Made by a program: the position numbers and the translations under genes. From JABCPE02 sp963517805 (GTDB lineage: Bacteria; Bacteroidota; Bacteroidia; Flavobacteriales; Weeksellaceae), in contig CAUQHD010000067.1 of assembly GCA_963517805.1 (NCBI GenBank), positions 1-7,968 of the forward strand: DNA of 7,968 bases. Reading direction: 5' to 3'. Numbering within the stretch: position 1 is the stretch's first letter; each line of letters begins with the position of its first letter. The notes below the pieces were generated by a model. It ran no database searches and was not told where the DNA came from. It saw only the letters and a program-made list of their open reading frames with translations. Positions 1-5,256 of the stretch are shown in pieces.

Positions 1-109
1 ACAAAAGTTTTTCTTGGTCAGCCGCTGCGTTTTGTTTATAAATTTCAGCATTTTGGGTATGTTTTTTTGCCCATAAGAGGGCTATTTTTTTTTTTAGAAA
101 TCCTATCAT
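1..109 (-). CDS. N-terminal fragment of a protein cut by the window edge; possibly GH3 auxin-responsive-promoter family
   Basis: An ATG at 107-109 opens a frame of 36 codons that stays open to base 1, so only the N-terminus is visible and the gene continues outside the window. It begins MIGFLKKKIALLWAKK and continues with a polar, Gln/Ala-rich helix ending QEKLL. This short basic/hydrophobic start followed by a QExLL helix resembles Bacteroidota GH3-type proteins (acyl-adenylate-forming, firefly-luciferase superfamily), as I recall them. That is a memory-based guess from 36 residues with no catalytic motif in view. The start lies 11 bases after the stop of the FtsE-like gene with no terminator between, so the two are probably co-transcribed. 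No Shine-Dalgarno is visible. Codons 5-9 contain a run of 11 A (coding strand), an error-prone tract for sequencing and replication. I am fairly sure a gene starts here and unsure of its family. Confidence 0.6.
   Translation of the reverse strand, partial: MIGFLKKKIALLWAKKHTQNAEIYKQNAAADQEKLL
85..95. repeat. 11-base A/T homopolymer inside the 5' end of a coding region
   Basis: Eleven consecutive T on the + strand (A on the coding strand) fall within codons 5-9 of the gene starting at 109. The gene is in frame with exactly 11 bases; gain or loss of one base would shift the frame within the first ten codons. This is seen directly. Whether it varies in nature is unknown. Confidence 0.9.
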
Positions 110-120
110 TAGATTAATGG

Positions 121-834
121 TTATTCAAAAAGAACATTGGTATCTTCCAGAACGGTAACTCCTCCATCTTCGCAGCGGATGGCTTGTCCAGGGAAATTTT
201 GTATAAGGTGATAGTCGTGCGTAGCCATCAAAACGGCACAATTTCTCTCCATGGAAATACTTCTGAGGAGGGTCATAATATCATTTGATGTCTCTGGGTC
301 TAAGTTTCCGGTAGGCTCATCGGCGAGGATAAGTTCTGGATGGTTCAGCAGGGCTCTTGCAATGGCCACACGCTGTTGCTCTCCTCCCGAAAGCTCGTGG
401 GGCATTTTGTGTTTTTTGGTTTTCATTCCCACACTGCTGAGGACTTCATTTATTCTGTCCTCCATTTGTTCCTTGTCCTTCCAGCCGGTGGCTTCTAAAA
501 CGAAGAGTAGGTTCTTTTCTACGGTTCTGTCGGTCAATAATTGGAAATCTTGGAAGATAATTCCCAGCTTCCTTCTTAGATTTGGTATCTGCGAGGTCTT
601 CAGCTTTGTTAAATCAAAACCTACAACTTCCCCTTCTCCTTCGCGGAGAGGAAGATGTCCGTAAAGAACTTTCAAAAGGCTGCTCTTTCCTGAGCCTGTC
701 TTACCGATGAGGTAGTTAAATTTACCTTGTTTGATATTTAGGTTTACATGGGAAAGAACCGTGAAATTCTTTTGCACTATTTTAGCATCTTTAAGAACAA
801 TAATGTCTTCTCTGTTGGACTCTCTGTATGGCAT
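121..834 (-). CDS. ftsE: FtsE-type ABC transporter ATP-binding protein
   Basis: A 237-residue stand-alone ABC ATPase. Visible motifs: Walker A GKTGSGKSS (44-52), Q-loop Gln95 in IIFQDFQLL, signature LSGGEQQR (148-155), Walker B LILADEP with catalytic Glu173, D-loop NLD (177-179) and H-loop His206 in ATHD. There is no membrane segment, so it must work with a separate permease. Length and motif flavour fit the FtsE/LolD/MacB branch. In that branch FtsE pairs with FtsX at the inner face of the cytoplasmic membrane to control septal peptidoglycan hydrolases; that role is family knowledge. No ftsX is in view, and the next gene downstream is not a permease, so FtsX would have to be encoded elsewhere. 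About ten residues precede the conserved core, and the start is the only Met there. It lies 93 bases behind mtaB with no clear terminator. A LolD-like lipoprotein-sorting ATPase is the main alternative; ABC ATPase identity is near certain, FtsE likely. Confidence 0.82.
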   Translation of the reverse strand: MPYRESNREDIIVLKDAKIVQKNFTVLSHVNLNIKQGKFNYLIGKTGSGKSSLLKVLYGHLPLREGEGEVVGFDLTKLKTSQIPNLRRKLGIIFQDFQLLTDRTVEKNLLFVLEATGWKDKEQMEDRINEVLSSVGMKTKKHKMPHELSGGEQQRVAIARALLNHPELILADEPTGNLDPETSNDIMTLLRSISMERNCAVLMATHDYHLIQNFPGQAIRCEDGGVTVLEDTNVLFE

Positions 835-859
835 ATGCGTTTAATTTTTAGTAGATTAC

Positions 860-879
860 GAAAGGGGAATCTCCCTTTC
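860..879 (-). other. Short hairpin in the mtaB-ftsE spacer
   Basis: GAAAGGG (860-866) and CCCTTTC (873-879) form a perfect 7-bp stem with a 6-base loop. It lies in the 93-base spacer between the mtaB stop and the ftsE start. No run of U follows it on the minus strand (the next bases are GTAATCTAC), so it is not a convincing intrinsic terminator. It may be an RNA processing or stability element, or incidental. Confidence 0.5.
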
Positions 880-927
880 TGGTGGTTAAAATTACAAAAA
901 TCTATTTTGCAGGGAACAAAAAATGGG

Positions 928-2277
928 TTAAACTTTTGTTAAAAAATCCTCAAACAAAGAAGAGACAATAACATTCCCATCTGGAGCTATTTTTTCCAGT
1001 TTTACTGTTTCTACACGGTTGATGGATGCTGGGTCGTAGGGTTTCTGCACTCTCACATAGTTATCTGTAAAGCCGAACATCATCCCGTTTTTCTCCTCAT
1101 GTTCCCACAGCACGGGCAGTGTTTTTCCTATCTGGCTCTGGTAGAATGCCATTTTTTTCTTCTCGGAAAGTATCCGCAGCATTTTATTTCTCTTTTTCCG
1201 TTCGGAAATAGGCACTACGCCCTCCATTTCCACGGCTTCGGTATTGTCTCTTTCTGAATAGGTGAATACATGCAGGTAGCTGATAGGCAGTTCCGACAAG
1301 AATTTATATGTCTCCAAGAACTTCTCCTCTGTCTCCCCTGGGAAGCCTACAATAACATCCACGCCGATGCACGCATCTGGCAGCATCTCGCGGATTTTTT
1401 TCACTCGGTTGGTATATAGGGCTGTCAGGTAGCGGCGCTTCATCTTTTTCAGGATTTCATCTGAGCCAGACTGCAATGGGATATGGAAATGCGGCACGAA
1501 ATTCTGGCTTTCGGCTACTAATTCTATTGTTTCATCTTTCAGAAGATTTGGTTCTATGGAAGAAATCCTTATCCGCTCTATTCCTTCTACTTTATTGAGT
1601 TCTTTTACTAAGTCTAAGAAAGTATGTTCGTGTTTTTTGTTGCCAAATTCTCCCTTTCCATAGTCGCCAATGTTCACTCCAGTGAGGACAATCTCCTTGA
1701 TGTTCTGTCCTGCAATTTCTTTGGCATTTTTTACGATGTTTTCTATCGTGTCTGAGCGTGATATGCCTCTTGCCATCGGGATGGTGCAGTAGGTACATTT
1801 GTAGTCGCAGCCGTCCTGCACTTTGAGGAAGGCACGAGTTCTGTCGCCGATGGAATAAGACCCTATGAAGAAGTCTGCGTCTTCTATCTCACATGAATGC
1901 ACCTGCGCCGAAGCTTCTGCTTTGCGCAAATCATCTAAGAAGTTGAGCAGATTAAATTTTTCTTTGGCACCCAAAACCAAATCCACCCCCTCTATGGCGG
2001 AGATTTCCTCCGGTTTCAGCTGGGCGTAGCATCCTAAGACCACCACAAGACCTTCAGGATTGGCTTTTACAGCTCTTTTCACATGGAATTTGCACTCTTT
2101 GTCGGCATTATCGGTTACCGAACAAGTGTTGATGACATAGACCTGCGCTGGGCTGTCAAAATCTACCTTCTCATAGCCTGCACCTATCAGTTGACGGGCA
2201 ATGGTGGAGGTCTCTGCAAAGTTGAGCTTACAGCCTAAGGTATGGAATGCGACGGTTTTTGGGGTTGATGTAGTCAT
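928..2277 (-). CDS. mtaB: tRNA (N6-L-threonylcarbamoyladenosine(37)-C2)-methylthiotransferase MtaB
   Basis: A 449-residue radical-SAM methylthiotransferase, normal length for the family. The N-terminal UPF0004 domain (about 7-105) carries the three auxiliary-cluster cysteines: Cys16 in TLGCKLN, Cys52 in INTCSVT and Cys83 in LGCYAQ. The radical-SAM core (about 148-340) has the CxxxCxxC motif Cys157/Cys161/Cys164 (CDYKCTYC), plus the expected SSIEP and PLQSGS blocks. A C-terminal TRAM-like RNA-binding segment runs from about 378 to 445. The TLGCKxN motif favours MtaB over MiaB (YGCQMN) and RimO. By family knowledge it adds a methylthio group to t6A37 of ANN-decoding tRNAs, giving ms2t6A, using two [4Fe-4S] clusters in the cytoplasm. 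The start is the first Met before the conserved core. A TAATTTTG -7-like box lies 16 bases upstream, so it probably heads its own unit with ftsE behind it. Confidence 0.93.
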   Translation of the reverse strand: MTTSTPKTVAFHTLGCKLNFAETSTIARQLIGAGYEKVDFDSPAQVYVINTCSVTDNADKECKFHVKRAVKANPEGLVVVLGCYAQLKPEEISAIEGVDLVLGAKEKFNLLNFLDDLRKAEASAQVHSCEIEDADFFIGSYSIGDRTRAFLKVQDGCDYKCTYCTIPMARGISRSDTIENIVKNAKEIAGQNIKEIVLTGVNIGDYGKGEFGNKKHEHTFLDLVKELNKVEGIERIRISSIEPNLLKDETIELVAESQNFVPHFHIPLQSGSDEILKKMKRRYLTALYTNRVKKIREMLPDACIGVDVIVGFPGETEEKFLETYKFLSELPISYLHVFTYSERDNTEAVEMEGVVPISERKKRNKMLRILSEKKKMAFYQSQIGKTLPVLWEHEEKNGMMFGFTDNYVRVQKPYDPASINRVETVKLEKIAPDGNVIVSSLFEDFLTKV

Positions 2278-2293
2278 AAATTTCTAAAAAGGG

Positions 2294-2301
2294 CAAAATT
2301 A
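2294..2301 (-). promoter_or_regulatory. Candidate Bacteroidota -7 box for mtaB
   Basis: On the minus strand these bases read TAATTTTG, a full match to the Bacteroidota -7 consensus TAnnTTTG. They lie 16 bases before the mtaB ATG and downstream of the terminator of the preceding operon, so the position is sensible. I see no TTG at the usual -33 distance. In AT-rich sequence such octamers occur by chance, so this rests mainly on placement. Confidence 0.5.
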
Positions 2302-2381
2302 AAAATTATCTTCGGAATATAAAATTTTCGTTGAAACTCCGCTTGTTATTTTCTCTCCGCCGAGCATGAACGCCGAAATAG

Positions 2382-2408
2382 AAAAACAACCTTAGAGGTC
2401 GTTTTTTT
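2382..2408 (-). terminator. Intrinsic terminator overlapping the stop codon of the CHY zinc-finger gene
   Basis: On the minus strand AAAAACGACC, loop TCTAA, then GGTTGTTTTT forms a 10-bp stem closed by one G-U wobble and ending in a U-run. The TAA stop of the upstream gene (2394-2392) is inside the loop, so the last three sense codons form the ascending arm. In the opposite strand the wobble becomes an A-C mismatch, which suggests it works mainly in the minus direction, matching the genes. It closes the gpsA operon and isolates mtaB. Confidence 0.82.
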
Positions 2409-2736
2409 CATCTTTTTCTACATCAAAATAAATGTGGAAATGCTTTTTGCAGCCTGCATTCAGCATAGAACTACAGCTTGGACAGGCGGTGGCAGCCATA
2501 TACTCGCTGATGCTCATCTTGTGCCTGCAGACACCACAGAGGATGGCCTTTGTGTCAAATTCGTGGGGTTTCCAGCGTTCCATGGGGTGGCTCTCGCAGG
2601 CTTCATGGCACTGGTAGCACGGATAAAAACGGCCGCAACATCTGAACTGAATAGCAATGATATCCACTGGCGAATGGTAGTGCTGGCAGCGCGTCTGGTC
2701 ATCTACCAAAAGTCCGTAAATGGTCTCCTGATGCAT
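2392..2736 (-). CDS. CHY zinc-finger protein
   Basis: A 114-residue protein packed with metal ligands: Cys17-x-His19-x-His21, Cys33-Cys34, Cys40-x2-Cys43-His44, Cys47, His50, His58, Cys67-x2-Cys70, Cys85-x2-Cys88, Cys96, His99 and His101. The order CxHY, RCC, FYPCYxCHE, CGxC, CPxC, GCxxHxHxYF matches the CHY zinc-finger domain (zf-CHY), which in eukaryotes is found in RCHY1/Pirh2-like proteins and yeast Hot13. Here the domain is the whole protein, with a short acidic tail. The bacterial role is not established; zinc binding is a safe inference, while redox or metal-handling function is speculation. There is no signal peptide, so it should be cytoplasmic. Its start lies 3 bases after the stop of the 90-codon gene, and it is the last gene of the gpsA operon. 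The gene ends inside its own terminator. Confidence 0.88.
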   Translation of the reverse strand: MHQETIYGLLVDDQTRCQHYHSPVDIIAIQFRCCGRFYPCYQCHEACESHPMERWKPHEFDTKAILCGVCRHKMSISEYMAATACPSCSSMLNAGCKKHFHIYFDVEKDEKNDL

Positions 2737-2739
2737 GGT

Positions 2740-3012
2740 TTAGTCAGCTGGGTGGAACTTCACGATTTTAAAATCAAAACTCACAGGTCTGAGACTCGCC
2801 AGATAATCTGCCCTGAGGCTTCTCGGAGCAGCTGTGCTGGCGATGATTTCTCCCTCTTCGGTAAAAGTGTATCCCTCTTTGGGAACTTTAATGGAGGCTA
2901 TCATTTCTCCTTTGTGCATTCCTTCTACCCAGCCTTTTTCATCGTCTAGTTCTATTTCGGACAGTAGGTCGGTAATGCCTTGTTTAGTATTGTATTCTAT
3001 GTATTCTTTCAT
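2740..3012 (-). CDS. Conserved-looking hypothetical protein, 90 aa, between gpsA and the CHY zinc-finger gene
   Basis: I do not recognise this family. The 90-residue product begins MKEYIEYNTKQGITDLL, has an acidic middle (EIELDDEKGW) and probable beta segments (EMIASIKVP, GYTFTEEGEIIAS). It ends in a mixed segment with SFDFKIVKFHPAD. It has no cysteine, signal peptide or membrane segment, so it is probably a small soluble cytoplasmic protein. Support for it being real: its ATG follows the gpsA stop with a single base between (TAA-A-ATG), its own stop lies 3 bases before the CHY gene, and it fills the gap exactly. Such spacing suggests translational coupling. The alternating charged/hydrophobic pattern looks like genuine protein rather than a random frame. 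Function unknown; any link to glycerol-3-phosphate or zinc would be guesswork from position. Confidence 0.8.
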   Translation of the reverse strand: MKEYIEYNTKQGITDLLSEIELDDEKGWVEGMHKGEMIASIKVPKEGYTFTEEGEIIASTAAPRSLRADYLASLRPVSFDFKIVKFHPAD

Positions 3013-3013
3013 T

Positions 3014-4030
3014 TTAGTTTAGCTTTTGAACCAGTTTTGTAAATTCTTCTTCGCAGTTTTTTTCTTCGTAAAGGATTCTATAAATATGCTGCACGATAGG
3101 AGCATCTATATTATTGTTTTTAATAATCTGATAGATTCCGTTGGTAGCGTAGTAGCCCTCTGCCACCATACTCATAGACTGGATAGCAGATTTCACGGTG
3201 TAGCCCTTCCCAATGTAGTTCCCAAACATTCTGTTTCTACTAAACAGCGAGTAAGCTGTAACGAGCAAATCCCCAATGTATGAACTTTCATTGACATCTC
3301 TTGGCTCTGGATATACCGCATCTAGAATTCTTTCCAGCTCCCGAACGGCATTAGAAATATATACCGCTTGGAAATTATCCCCATAGCCCAGCCCATTGGC
3401 CATTCCTGCGCCTATCGCATAGATATTTTTGAGGACTGCGCTGTATTCATTACCCAAAATATCATTACTTTGGTTAATTCTGATGTATCGTGAAGACAAT
3501 AAATCGCTCAGCATTTGAGTGGTTTCCTTGCTGGCTGCTGCCACTGTAAGGAAAGACAACCGCTCCATGGCAACTTCTTCAGCGTGGCACGGCCCTGCAA
3601 GAACTGCTTGGTTTCTATATCCTATATTAAAAGTGTCACGGAGATAGTTCGCTACAATATCATTATGCTTTGGAACAATTCCTTTAATCACTGAAGCAAA
3701 TATCTTCCCTGAATAATCACAAGTCATCTTCTCTATGGTATCCGCCAAATAGATAGATGGTGTTGCTAGAATAATCACATCGCAGGCTGTCACCAGCTCA
3801 TTGATATCCATTGTCAAAACCAATCGGTCTGGGTTAAATTTCACTGCGGTAAGATAGTGCGGATTGCTCCCTTGTGAAACCAAAGCCTCCCTTGTGCCGT
3901 CATTACGAAGCAGCCAATGCACTTTTTCGCAGTTTTCCATCAGCATTTTTACTACTGCAGTGGCAAAACTACCACTTCCGATAACTCCGACTTTTGGTAA
4001 ATTTTTGTTCTCAGTCATATCGTTTTTCAT
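3014..4030 (-). CDS. gpsA: NAD(P)-dependent glycerol-3-phosphate dehydrogenase
   Basis: A 338-residue protein of normal GpsA length. It reduces dihydroxyacetone phosphate to sn-glycerol-3-phosphate for phospholipid synthesis in the cytoplasm. The N-terminal Rossmann fold shows GxGxxA as GSGSFA (18-23). The substrate Lys116 lies in SVIKGI, the catalytic Lys201 in LKNIYAIGAGMANG, and the C-terminal helical domain has GDLLVT (253-258) and SRNRxxG (264-270). The family's usual GPSFA/GPTFA block appears as GPCHAEE (146-152), and the usual GSW is GSF; the catalytic residues remain, so I expect an active enzyme. Two starts are possible, Met1 (4030) and Met5 (4018). A TACCTTTG -7 box only 8 bases before Met1 would make Met1 almost leaderless, and Met5 would give a more usual short leader. 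It heads an operon with the 90-aa gene and the CHY gene. Confidence 0.95.
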   Translation of the reverse strand: MKNDMTENKNLPKVGVIGSGSFATAVVKMLMENCEKVHWLLRNDGTREALVSQGSNPHYLTAVKFNPDRLVLTMDINELVTACDVIILATPSIYLADTIEKMTCDYSGKIFASVIKGIVPKHNDIVANYLRDTFNIGYRNQAVLAGPCHAEEVAMERLSFLTVAAASKETTQMLSDLLSSRYIRINQSNDILGNEYSAVLKNIYAIGAGMANGLGYGDNFQAVYISNAVRELERILDAVYPEPRDVNESSYIGDLLVTAYSLFSRNRMFGNYIGKGYTVKSAIQSMSMVAEGYYATNGIYQIIKNNNIDAPIVQHIYRILYEEKNCEEEFTKLVQKLN

Positions 4031-4038
4031 TTAAATCA

Positions 4039-4046
4039 CAAAGGTA
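4039..4046 (-). promoter_or_regulatory. Candidate -7 box for gpsA, almost touching the start codon
   Basis: On the minus strand these bases read TACCTTTG, a full match to TAnnTTTG. They lie in the only 20 bases between the upstream terminator and the gpsA ATG, so a gpsA promoter must be about here. With a start site 5-7 bases downstream the mRNA leader would be roughly 0-5 bases for Met1. The nearest TTG upstream is at 11 bases (too close for the usual 17-23), so the -33 element is weak or absent. Confidence 0.6.
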
Positions 4047-4050
4047 AAGA

Positions 4051-4081
4051 AAAAAATCAAGCCTTTGAGACTTGATTTTTA
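4051..4081 (-). terminator. Intrinsic terminator after the lipoprotein operon
   Basis: AAAAATCAAG (4052-4061) and CTTGATTTTT (4071-4080) form a perfect 10-bp stem with a 9-base loop. On the minus strand it ends in a run of seven T. It starts 20 bases after the stop of the PEGA-like lipoprotein gene and lies just before the gpsA promoter region. The A/T flanks would let it act in both directions, but only minus-strand genes are present. Confidence 0.88.
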
Positions 4082-4100
4082 AAACTATTGTTTGATATTT

Positions 4101-4565
4101 TTATAACTTTTCAAGTTGTCCTACTTTTTGCCAGTTTTTATCAACTTTCAGTGATACTGCTATATAAACTTCCTTTTTAGAAGATTTAAAAACAGTTCCC
4201 TGCTGAAGCTGGGCATTTATTTCATTTGGAGTTAGTTTGTAAATTGCACCTGTAATAGGGTCAACAACTAAACCAATAATTCCACCAAAAACAATGTTTC
4301 CTATATACCACGCATTAAACTGCTTAGTCAGTTTAGTTTTGTATGGTTCATATCCTTCTAATCTTATCTCTACTTCATACTCTCTTTTTCTTTCTAATTT
4401 TGTTTCAAATGGAGTTTTTCCCACTTCTGTTTCATCAATAAAAACAGTGGCGTTTGTAGGTGTACTATCAAATTTGACAGTTTGTCTACTTCCTGAAACG
4501 ATAGTTGCGCAACTGCTTAAAAAAAAGAGAGAGGCAACTCCCAATAACATAAATATCTTTTTCAT
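4101..4565 (-). CDS. PEGA-like small lipoprotein
   Basis: A 154-residue predicted lipoprotein. MKK plus a hydrophobic stretch (residues 4-16) leads to lipobox LSSC with Cys19, so it should be lipidated and sit in the envelope. Residues about 27-80 look like a PEGA-type domain: RQTVKFDSTPTNATVFID, VGKTPFE and then EIRLEGYEPY. A Gly-rich apolar stretch (IGNIVFGGIIGLVVDPITGAIYKLTP, about 88-113) follows and could be a membrane-inserting or beta-barrel-associating hairpin. This combination of lipobox, PEGA-like repeat and G-rich D-x-x-TGA segment is familiar from uncharacterised Gram-negative lipoproteins. PEGA domains are linked to surface-layer or cell-wall contact, but no specific role is known here. 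It lies 6 bases behind the other lipoprotein gene and is followed by a strong terminator, so the two form one unit. Confidence 0.82.
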   Translation of the reverse strand: MKKIFMLLGVASLFFLSSCATIVSGSRQTVKFDSTPTNATVFIDETEVGKTPFETKLERKREYEVEIRLEGYEPYKTKLTKQFNAWYIGNIVFGGIIGLVVDPITGAIYKLTPNEINAQLQQGTVFKSSKKEVYIAVSLKVDKNWQKVGQLEKL

Positions 4566-4571
4566 AAATCT

Positions 4572-4961
4572 TTATTTTATTATTTTAAGTTTGTATTGTT
4601 TTAGTTCTTCTACATTACCATCATAAAAATAAAAGTCTAATTCCATTCTATGGCATGAGCTCCATAAATCAGGATAAGTAACTTTGGTTATTTTAACTAT
4701 ATTAGCTCCGTTTTCTCGTGCCATTTTTCTAGCTTTTATCAAATTAGAATCATAGTCACAATCTACTGAAAAACCAGTATCTCCATATCTTGCTGTTCCT
4801 ATTTTAGTTGCTCCTGCAGGCACATCATGCTGTATTAATAGGAAAGCCACTTTTTCATTAGATGTCAAAGCCTCTCTTCTATTATCAAAATTACTTTTAA
4901 CTCTTGCTCCACAGCTCAATAATGTTCCCAATAACATTATTAATAAAATATTTATCCTCAT
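4572..4961 (-). CDS. Small hypothetical lipoprotein, possibly RcsF/DUF4156-like
   Basis: A 129-residue predicted lipoprotein. The signal peptide is short (MRINILLIMLLGTLLSC), with lipobox LLSC and Cys17. The mature part contains a segment reading KARKMARENGANIVKI (about 76-91), followed by a strand with Cys103 and a tyrosine/phenylalanine-rich strand DFYFYD. An AxxxGAN-V helix followed by a strand with cysteine recalls the small alpha/beta fold shared by RcsF, DUF4156 and YbjQ-type proteins. That comparison is by pattern only. Cys68 (VDCDYD) and Cys103 (SSCHRM) are the only cysteines after the lipidated one and could form a disulfide outside the cytoplasm. It is first in a two-gene lipoprotein unit and has a good promoter candidate at 5044-5073 with a leader of about 75 bases. 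Function unknown. Confidence 0.78.
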   Translation of the reverse strand: MRINILLIMLLGTLLSCGARVKSNFDNRREALTSNEKVAFLLIQHDVPAGATKIGTARYGDTGFSVDCDYDSNLIKARKMARENGANIVKITKVTYPDLWSSCHRMELDFYFYDGNVEELKQYKLKIIK

Positions 4962-4993
4962 ATCAAAATAATTTATATCCGTGAAAATTAGAC

Positions 4994-5022
4994 AACAACC
5001 TTTACAATGTTTAAAGGCTGTT
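4994..5022 (-). other. Leader hairpin upstream of the lipoprotein operon
   Basis: On the minus strand AACAGCCTTTA, a 7-base loop, and TAAAGGTTGTT pair over 11 bp with one G-U wobble (an A-C mismatch on the other strand). It lies between the proposed promoter (5044-5073) and the first lipoprotein ATG (4961). No clean U-run follows (next bases GTCTAATTTTC), so it is not a standard terminator. It may stabilise the mRNA 5' end or regulate it. Confidence 0.6.
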
Positions 5023-5043
5023 TATTACCAATAAATTTTCGTA

Positions 5044-5073
5044 CAAAAATACCTTTTTGGTTTCAAAAAACAA
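5044..5073 (-). promoter_or_regulatory. Candidate Bacteroidota promoter of the lipoprotein operon
   Basis: On the minus strand a TTG (5073-5071) and a TATTTTTG box (5051-5044) are separated by 19 bases, fitting the Bacteroidota sigma pattern TTG-N19-21-TAnnTTTG. It is downstream of the terminator at 5199-5226 and predicts a start near 5037 and a leader of about 75 bases before the ATG at 4961. This is the best complete promoter match in the window. Confidence 0.65.
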
Positions 5074-5198
5074 CATATAAATTTGTGATTTTAATCATAA
5101 TAATGAGAGCTCCTATGGAGGAAAATTTTATATATAGAACATTAATAATTAACAAATCAAAACCCTGCAATCACTTTTGGATAAAAACAAATAACAAC

Positions 5199-5226
5199 AA
5201 AAATCCTTCAAAATTGAAGGATTTTA
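5199..5226. terminator. Strong bidirectional-type terminator downstream of clpB
   Basis: AAAATCCTTCA (5200-5210) pairs with TGAAGGATTTT (5215-5225) over a perfect 11 bp with a 4-base loop. The minus strand continues as five T followed by GTTGTTATTTG, and the plus strand ends ATTTTATTTTTGG, so both directions have U-rich tails. It lies about 125 bases after the clpB stop and before the lipoprotein promoter, so on the minus strand it should end clpB transcripts that pass the inverted repeat. Confidence 0.85.
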
Positions 5227-5256
5227 TTTTTGGATTTACATTTAAATTTTAAAATA

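Noticed and set aside
251..664. A 137-codon plus-strand frame opposite ftsE
   Set aside because: It is the shadow of a gene with all ABC ATPase motifs; its Ser/Arg/Pro-rich product looks like reverse-strand translation.
895..902. GATTTTTG on the minus strand as a -7 box for ftsE
   Set aside because: It matches TAnnTTTG at only seven of eight positions, and the TTG upstream is 14 bases away, too close. Read-through from mtaB explains ftsE expression as well.
2302..2381. The rest of the mtaB upstream spacer, including a small GC-richer patch near 2356-2374
   Set aside because: I find no open frame longer than about nine codons, no strong stem and no -33 match; nothing beyond the -7 box can be supported.
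2434..2949. A 171-codon plus-strand frame opposite the CHY and 90-aa genes
   Set aside because: It is antisense to two tightly spaced genes, one with an unmistakable zinc-finger ligand pattern; its own product shows no recognisable domain and it crosses the boundary between the two genes.
4964..4971. TTATTTTG on the minus strand as a promoter box for the first lipoprotein gene
   Set aside because: It is one base off the consensus and only 2 bases from the ATG, so the transcript would start inside the gene; the full promoter at 5044-5073 is far better.
5110..5120. CTCC-TAT-GGAG mini-palindrome
   Set aside because: A 4-bp stem with a 3-base loop is expected by chance and has no U-run or neighbouring signal.
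5007..5252. An 81-codon plus-strand frame in the spacer behind clpB
   Set aside because: It runs through the lipoprotein promoter and the strong terminator, has a low-complexity Lys/Asn/Phe/Ile composition typical of translated AT-rich spacer, and no promoter or neighbour on its strand.
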